Positions 6,632 to 9,137 of a DNA stretch of 9,137 nt are shown piece after piece; the first letter of the stretch is position 1, and each line of letters starts with the position of its first letter. The notes beneath the pieces are model-generated. The model was not told the DNA's origin. It ran no database searches and saw only the letters and a program-made list of their open reading frames with translations. The position numbers and the translations under genes are program-made. The stretch is taken from assembly GCA_903868295.1 (NCBI GenBank), contig CAIPUQ010000191.1, positions 1 through 9,137 on the forward strand, given 5' to 3'. The stretch is from an uncultured Roseiflexaceae bacterium (lineage in GTDB: Bacteria > Chloroflexota > Chloroflexia > Chloroflexales > Roseiflexaceae).

Positions 6632-6714
6632 GCGCAAAAAAACACAATAATAAAGTATTTTAGTGAATATTCGCAGTTGATGGTGATTTATATGGATTAT
6701 CCCCACGCGTGCGC

Positions 6715-6742
6715 TTGACAATATATTAATTAGTTGTACAAT
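6715..6742 (+). promoter_or_regulatory. Strong sigma70-type promoter of the MarR-rhodanese operon
   Basis: Consensus TTGACA (6715-6720), a 16-base spacer and TACAAT (6737-6742) lie upstream of the marR-type gene. One mismatch in twelve makes this the best promoter in the window. Transcription would begin near 6749, giving a leader of about 25 bases with the GAGG ribosome site (6763-6766). The -10 is embedded in the palindrome at 6732-6748, so binding there should block RNA polymerase. Confidence 0.75.
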
Positions 6743-6748
6743 ACAACT
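6732..6748. promoter_or_regulatory. Perfect 17-bp palindrome over the -10, likely MarR operator
   Basis: AGTTGTACAATACAACT consists of two perfect 7-bp inverted arms (AGTTGTA / TACAACT) with a CAA centre, and it covers the whole -10 hexamer. MarR-family dimers usually bind 16-20 bp AT-rich palindromes in their own promoters. Location, size and the adjacent marR-type gene together support an autoregulatory operator. The specific protein-site pairing is inferred. Confidence 0.65.
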
Positions 6749-6774
6749 GTTATTCGTTGTGTGAGGCAACTACT

Positions 6775-7227
6775 ATGGTCAAAGCGGAACGAGAAATGTT
6801 CCAAGAAGCGTTGATGAGTGTTGTTCGCGGATTGGGGTTACACCGTCCTGATGCAACGCCGTGCGGATTCCCGGTGTCGTTGGCCGAGGCCTGTGCAATG
6901 GTCGCATTGCAACGATCCGAGCCGATGCCGCAACGCGAACTGGCACAGTTGCTCAATCTCGACAAAAGCACCGTCAGTCGTTTGGTAGCCGATTTGGAGG
7001 GGCGCGGCTGGATTCAGCGCGACAAAGCTTCAACGGATGCACGCATCACGATGTTGCGGCGTACGGCAGAAGGCGCGTCCAAGAGTCAGGCGATTGTGGC
7101 CGCGCGCAACGAACGACTCGGCGGGTTACTCGATCATATCGCGCCCGACAAACGGGCCCAGGTTGTCGAAGCAATGCAGGTATTAGCAGAAGTGGTGCAG
7201 CATGAGTCTCTTGCAACGAGTGCGTAA
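6775..7227 (+). CDS. MarR-family winged-helix transcriptional regulator
   Basis: This 150-residue protein has MarR architecture: an N-terminal dimerisation helix, winged helix-turn-helix with MPQRELAQLLNLDKSTVSRL (51-70) and VADLEGRGWIQR, the wing with the family D-x-R (STDARITML, about 87-94), and C-terminal helices that close the dimer. C30 (TPCGFP) and C40 (AEACAM) lie before the DNA-binding domain, where ligand or redox sensing usually occurs; a thiol-sensing role is possible but unproven. ATG at 6775 is chosen because GAGG is placed eight bases upstream. A TTG at 6757 is in frame but has no ribosome site. It is the first gene of the operon, with the palindrome over its -10 suggesting self-repression. 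Its 3' end overlaps the next gene by 26 bp. Confidence 0.92.
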   Translation: MVKAEREMFQEALMSVVRGLGLHRPDATPCGFPVSLAEACAMVALQRSEPMPQRELAQLLNLDKSTVSRLVADLEGRGWIQRDKASTDARITMLRRTAEGASKSQAIVAARNERLGGLLDHIAPDKRAQVVEAMQVLAEVVQHESLATSA

Positions 7228-7570
7228 TTGGCTGAACGCCGCGTCGGGTGGCGAACATCGACTGAGTGCCCAAGAGCTCTCGACGCTCATGGCAGCCAAA
7301 GAAAAGGTGTTCATCGTGGATGTCCGCTCGCCCCAGGAGTTCCGCGGCGATGGACACATCGCCGGCGCGACCCTCATCCCGCTCGGTGAGTTGGCCACAA
7401 ACCTCAAAAAACTCCCCACCGATCGTCTGATCGTCACCGTCTGCCGTTCCGGCGCGCGCAGCGGTGCAGCCCATGGCCAGCTCCTACGAGCCGGCTATGA
7501 GAACGCAAAGAACCTCAGTGGCGGCATGATGGCGTGGCAATCGGCCGGTTTGCCCGTCACACGGAAGTAG
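7202..7570 (+). CDS. Single-domain rhodanese, cytoplasmic
   Basis: This 122-residue sulfurtransferase-type protein consists of one rhodanese homology domain (about 20-118): FIVDVRSPQEFRGDGHI near the N-terminal side, and the active-site loop C81-RSGAR, where the cysteine would carry a persulfide. GGMMAWQSAGLPV closes the domain. No signal peptide or membrane helix is seen, although residues 1-12 could form a short amphipathic helix. The start ATG at 7202 lies inside the end of the marR-type gene (26-bp overlap), consistent with translational coupling; no strong Shine-Dalgarno is seen. The next gene starts three bases after its stop. The likely role is sulfane-sulfur transfer or sensing, with the acceptor unknown. 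Confidence 0.92.
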   Translation: MSLLQRVRNWLNAASGGEHRLSAQELSTLMAAKEKVFIVDVRSPQEFRGDGHIAGATLIPLGELATNLKKLPTDRLIVTVCRSGARSGAAHGQLLRAGYENAKNLSGGMMAWQSAGLPVTRK

Positions 7571-7573
7571 GCT

Positions 7574-8056
7574 ATGCAACGACTCGATCACAATAGCTGG
7601 GTGATGCTCGTCGGCTCTGTCATCGTGGGTATTGCCCTGGTAACCCTCATCCCCTATTACGGGCTTGTGGGTGGTCACCAAGAACACGGAGCCACCGCGG
7701 CAGGGCCACTCAGCGCAAGTAGCCATCAGTATGTGGCACTACCCGATGGAGTCGACATGGTGATGACGGCCCAGTCAGATGCCGATATCGAGACGATCAC
7801 CGCTATCCAGGCGCACATGCAAGAAGAGGCAACGCGCTTTCGCAACGGTGACTACGCAGACGATATGGCCATGAGTAGTCAAGACCTGATCGCAGCCCTG
7901 CGTGACCACCAAGCCGACATCACCGTGAAGGTCGTTGCAGCCGGTGCGACGAGTACCATTCAGTTCCGGAGCCAAGACAGCGCCACGGTCGCGTTGCTCA
8001 AGACGTGGGCTGACCAAATGTCCACACACCATACCGACCATTCGATGCAGCCATAA
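7574..8056 (+). CDS. Membrane-anchored protein of unknown function, His-rich
   Basis: The 160-residue protein has one N-terminal membrane helix (about 9-31, WVMLVGSVIVGIALVTLIPYY) with no cleavage motif, so the rest is probably outside the membrane. The soluble part contains HMQEEATRFRNGDYADD (81-97), then an alpha/beta-looking stretch (DITVKVVAAGATSTIQF) and a C-terminal helix ending KTWADQMSTHHTDHSMQP. It resembles short exported proteins with an 'IxxHLxxEAxRFxxGDFSDP' core that are often labelled aspartate carbamoyltransferase in databases, although no transcarbamylase carbamoyl-phosphate motif (such as SxRT) is visible; that resemblance is from memory. Histidines at 35, 38, 51, 81, 112, 152, 153 and 156 could bind metal. 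GGAAG lies just upstream of the ATG. It lies between two rhodanese genes and is clearly part of the operon. Confidence 0.8.
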   Translation: MQRLDHNSWVMLVGSVIVGIALVTLIPYYGLVGGHQEHGATAAGPLSASSHQYVALPDGVDMVMTAQSDADIETITAIQAHMQEEATRFRNGDYADDMAMSSQDLIAALRDHQADITVKVVAAGATSTIQFRSQDSATVALLKTWADQMSTHHTDHSMQP

Positions 8057-8072
8057 TACCCAAGGAGCTCCC

Positions 8073-8495
8073 ATGAACCGCACCCGTCGCTTGTTTTTGA
8101 CTCTACCCGTCGCCGCACTCGCACTCAGCGCCTGTGGTGCAGCGTCCGCCCCAACCACACAATCTTTTGAAGGAGCACTCCCCATGAACATGAGCGTCAC
8201 CGAACTCAACGACCGCATCAATGCCAAGACCGACATCTTTGTTCTCGACGTCCGCACCCCCGAAGAGTACACCCAAGACGGTCACGTCAAGGGCTCGACC
8301 CTCATCCCATTGCCCGAGCTGGCTACCCGCCTCGCCGAGATCCCCAAGGATCGCCCCATTGCTGCCTTTTGCCGCTCCGGCAACCGCAGCAAGGTCGCGC
8401 AGGACCTCCTGCTCCAGAACGGCTTTACCGACGTCTCCAATGTCATCGGCGGCATCGGCGCCTGGCGCAATGCCAATCTGCCTACCGAGTATTAG
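8073..8495 (+). CDS. Lipoprotein rhodanese, extracytoplasmic
   Basis: The start is ATG at 8073, five bases after AAGGAG. Residues 1-21 form a lipoprotein signal: positive MNRTRR, a hydrophobic run, and lipobox LSAC with C21 as the lipidated residue. A short linker leads into one rhodanese domain (about 40-137) with FVLDVRTPEEYTQDGHV, the active-site loop C100-RSGNR and IGGIGAWRNANLP. The protein is thus a membrane-tethered, outward-facing single-domain sulfurtransferase of 140 residues. The domain is clearly paralogous to the upstream cytoplasmic rhodanese (shared DGH, TLIPL-ELAT and CRSG blocks). The open frame extends back to 7935, but that part overlaps the previous gene and lacks a ribosome site. 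It is the last gene of the operon; no clear terminator follows. Confidence 0.93.
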   Translation: MNRTRRLFLTLPVAALALSACGAASAPTTQSFEGALPMNMSVTELNDRINAKTDIFVLDVRTPEEYTQDGHVKGSTLIPLPELATRLAEIPKDRPIAAFCRSGNRSKVAQDLLLQNGFTDVSNVIGGIGAWRNANLPTEY

Positions 8496-8534
8496 CTCTC
8501 TGTGACGCACCCGCACCTGAATGATTGCTGAACA

Positions 8535-8586
8535 TTGAAACAAACTGCGAAACATCTATAGACTTAGTATACTTTTGTGCTATAGT
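8535..8586 (+). promoter_or_regulatory. Possible promoter(s) of the FAD/NAD(P)-binding protein gene
   Basis: The 119-bp gap has two plausible pairs: TTGAAA (8535-8540) with TATAGA (8557-8562) at 16 bases, and TAGACT (8559-8564) with TATAGT (8581-8586) at 16 bases. A TATACT also lies at 8568-8573. The second pair would start transcription about 20 bases before the ATG. CTATAG occurs twice (8556-8561 and 8580-8585), 24 bases apart. Which of these is used cannot be decided by eye. Confidence 0.35.
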
Positions 8587-8614
8587 GCCAGTAAGCAAAG
8601 AACAGGGGGGTGCG

Positions 8615-9137
8615 ATGCAGATTGCAATCATCGGCGGTGGGGCGAGCGGGGTACTGGCGGCAGTGGCGTTGCTCCGCGACGCGACTGCGGCCGACCAGAT
8701 TACCCATATCGAACCAACTGCAGTAGGCACAGGGATCGCATACGCCACCACAAACGAGCGGCTGTTGCTGAATGTCCGGGCGTACAACATGAGCGCCTAT
8801 GCAGATCAGCCGGGTCACTTCGTCGCATGGCTGGACCAGGCACACCCAGGCAACGACGCAGATGCATTTGTACCGCGTCGCTGGTACGCCGTCTACCTGC
8901 GCGAGACGTTGGCACAGGCGATAGCCGCCAGTGCTGGTCAGTACCAGCACCTGCCAACACTGGTGACCGACATTGTTCCCCGTCCGCACGGTGCGCAGCT
9001 GATGCTGGCCGACGGCACAACAATCGCCGCCGACGAAGTCATCTTGGCCATCGGACACAACATATCAGCCAATCCATTGGCGCGCTGGATACCCGATTCG
9101 GCGCGCATCGTCCCCGGTTATGACTGGCAACGCATCG
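8615..9137 (+). CDS. YdhS-like FAD/NAD(P)-binding protein, 3' end outside window
   Basis: The first 174 residues are present and the frame is open at the right edge. The protein begins with a Rossmann dinucleotide-binding motif, MQIAIIGGGASGVLAAVALL (GxGxxG type), directly at the N terminus. GTGIAYATTNERLLLNV (about 38-54) and the following AYNMSAYADQPGHFVAWL are characteristic of the FAD-NAD(P)-binding family that includes E. coli YdhS. A later ADEVILAIGHN (about 140-150) matches the second ATG-like nucleotide-contact motif. A purine-rich AGGGGGG lies just upstream of ATG 8615. The family members are putative flavoprotein oxidoreductases with largely unknown substrates. It follows the MarR operon by 119 bp on the same strand and appears to have its own promoter. 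Confidence 0.85.
   Translation, partial: MQIAIIGGGASGVLAAVALLRDATAADQITHIEPTAVGTGIAYATTNERLLLNVRAYNMSAYADQPGHFVAWLDQAHPGNDADAFVPRRWYAVYLRETLAQAIAASAGQYQHLPTLVTDIVPRPHGAQLMLADGTTIAADEVILAIGHNISANPLARWIPDSARIVPGYDWQRI

Noticed and set aside
6694..6706. TTATCCCCA, near a DnaA-box sequence, in the divergent gap
   Set aside because: A single imperfect match without further boxes, dnaA/dnaN or an AT-rich unwinding cluster does not support an origin.
6757..6774. Earlier TTG start for the MarR regulator
   Set aside because: No Shine-Dalgarno precedes it, it lies almost at the predicted transcription start, and ATG at 6775 has GAGG at proper distance.
7935..8072. Upstream extension of the lipoprotein rhodanese frame
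   Set aside because: It runs through the preceding gene in another frame and would bury the signal peptide; AAGGAG marks ATG 8073.

Overview
This window looks like bacterial chromosome of mid GC content. The best taxonomic guess is Chloroflexota (class Chloroflexia). That guess rests on family resemblance and on short tandem heptamer arrays between genes, which also occur in cyanobacteria, so it is weak. Genes use ATG with clear Shine-Dalgarno sites, plus one GTG start and one TTG start. No tRNA, rRNA or CRISPR array was found.

Layout. (1) Positions 1-915, minus: the 5' part of a hydroxypyruvate-isomerase-like TIM-barrel gene that runs off the left edge and already carries an unusual Ala/Pro/Asp-rich tail. 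(2) Positions 1124-1983: a decayed zone with a heptamer array (agttatc), a broken YdeI/OmpD-associated family gene, and behind it a second, more worn fragment of the same gene. (3) Positions 1984-3077: an intact-looking IS30-family insertion sequence sitting inside a second heptamer array (aattcat). (4) Positions 3102-6593, minus: an M20 metallodipeptidase, preceded by a response regulator/histidine kinase pair whose two genes overlap by 4 bp. (5) Positions 6594-6774: a divergent control region with a strong sigma70-type promoter whose -10 lies inside a perfect 17-bp palindrome. (6) Positions 6775-8495, plus: a compact four-gene unit, MarR regulator - cytoplasmic rhodanese - membrane-anchored protein of unknown function - lipoprotein rhodanese. 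(7) From 8615, plus: the start of a YdhS-like FAD/NAD(P)-binding protein cut by the right edge.

How the genes may work together. The MarR unit is the most interesting part. A regulator with two N-terminal-half cysteines, an apparent autoregulatory operator, and two single-domain rhodaneses, one predicted inside the membrane and one outside, flank a His-rich anchored protein. This suggests a small thiol, sulfane-sulfur or redox stress module, but the ligand and chemistry are inferred. The two-component pair is a standard OmpR-type system with an unknown signal. The IS and pseudogene zone shows genome decay and insertion into repeats: the phase of the split array indicates a 4-bp target duplication, AATT.
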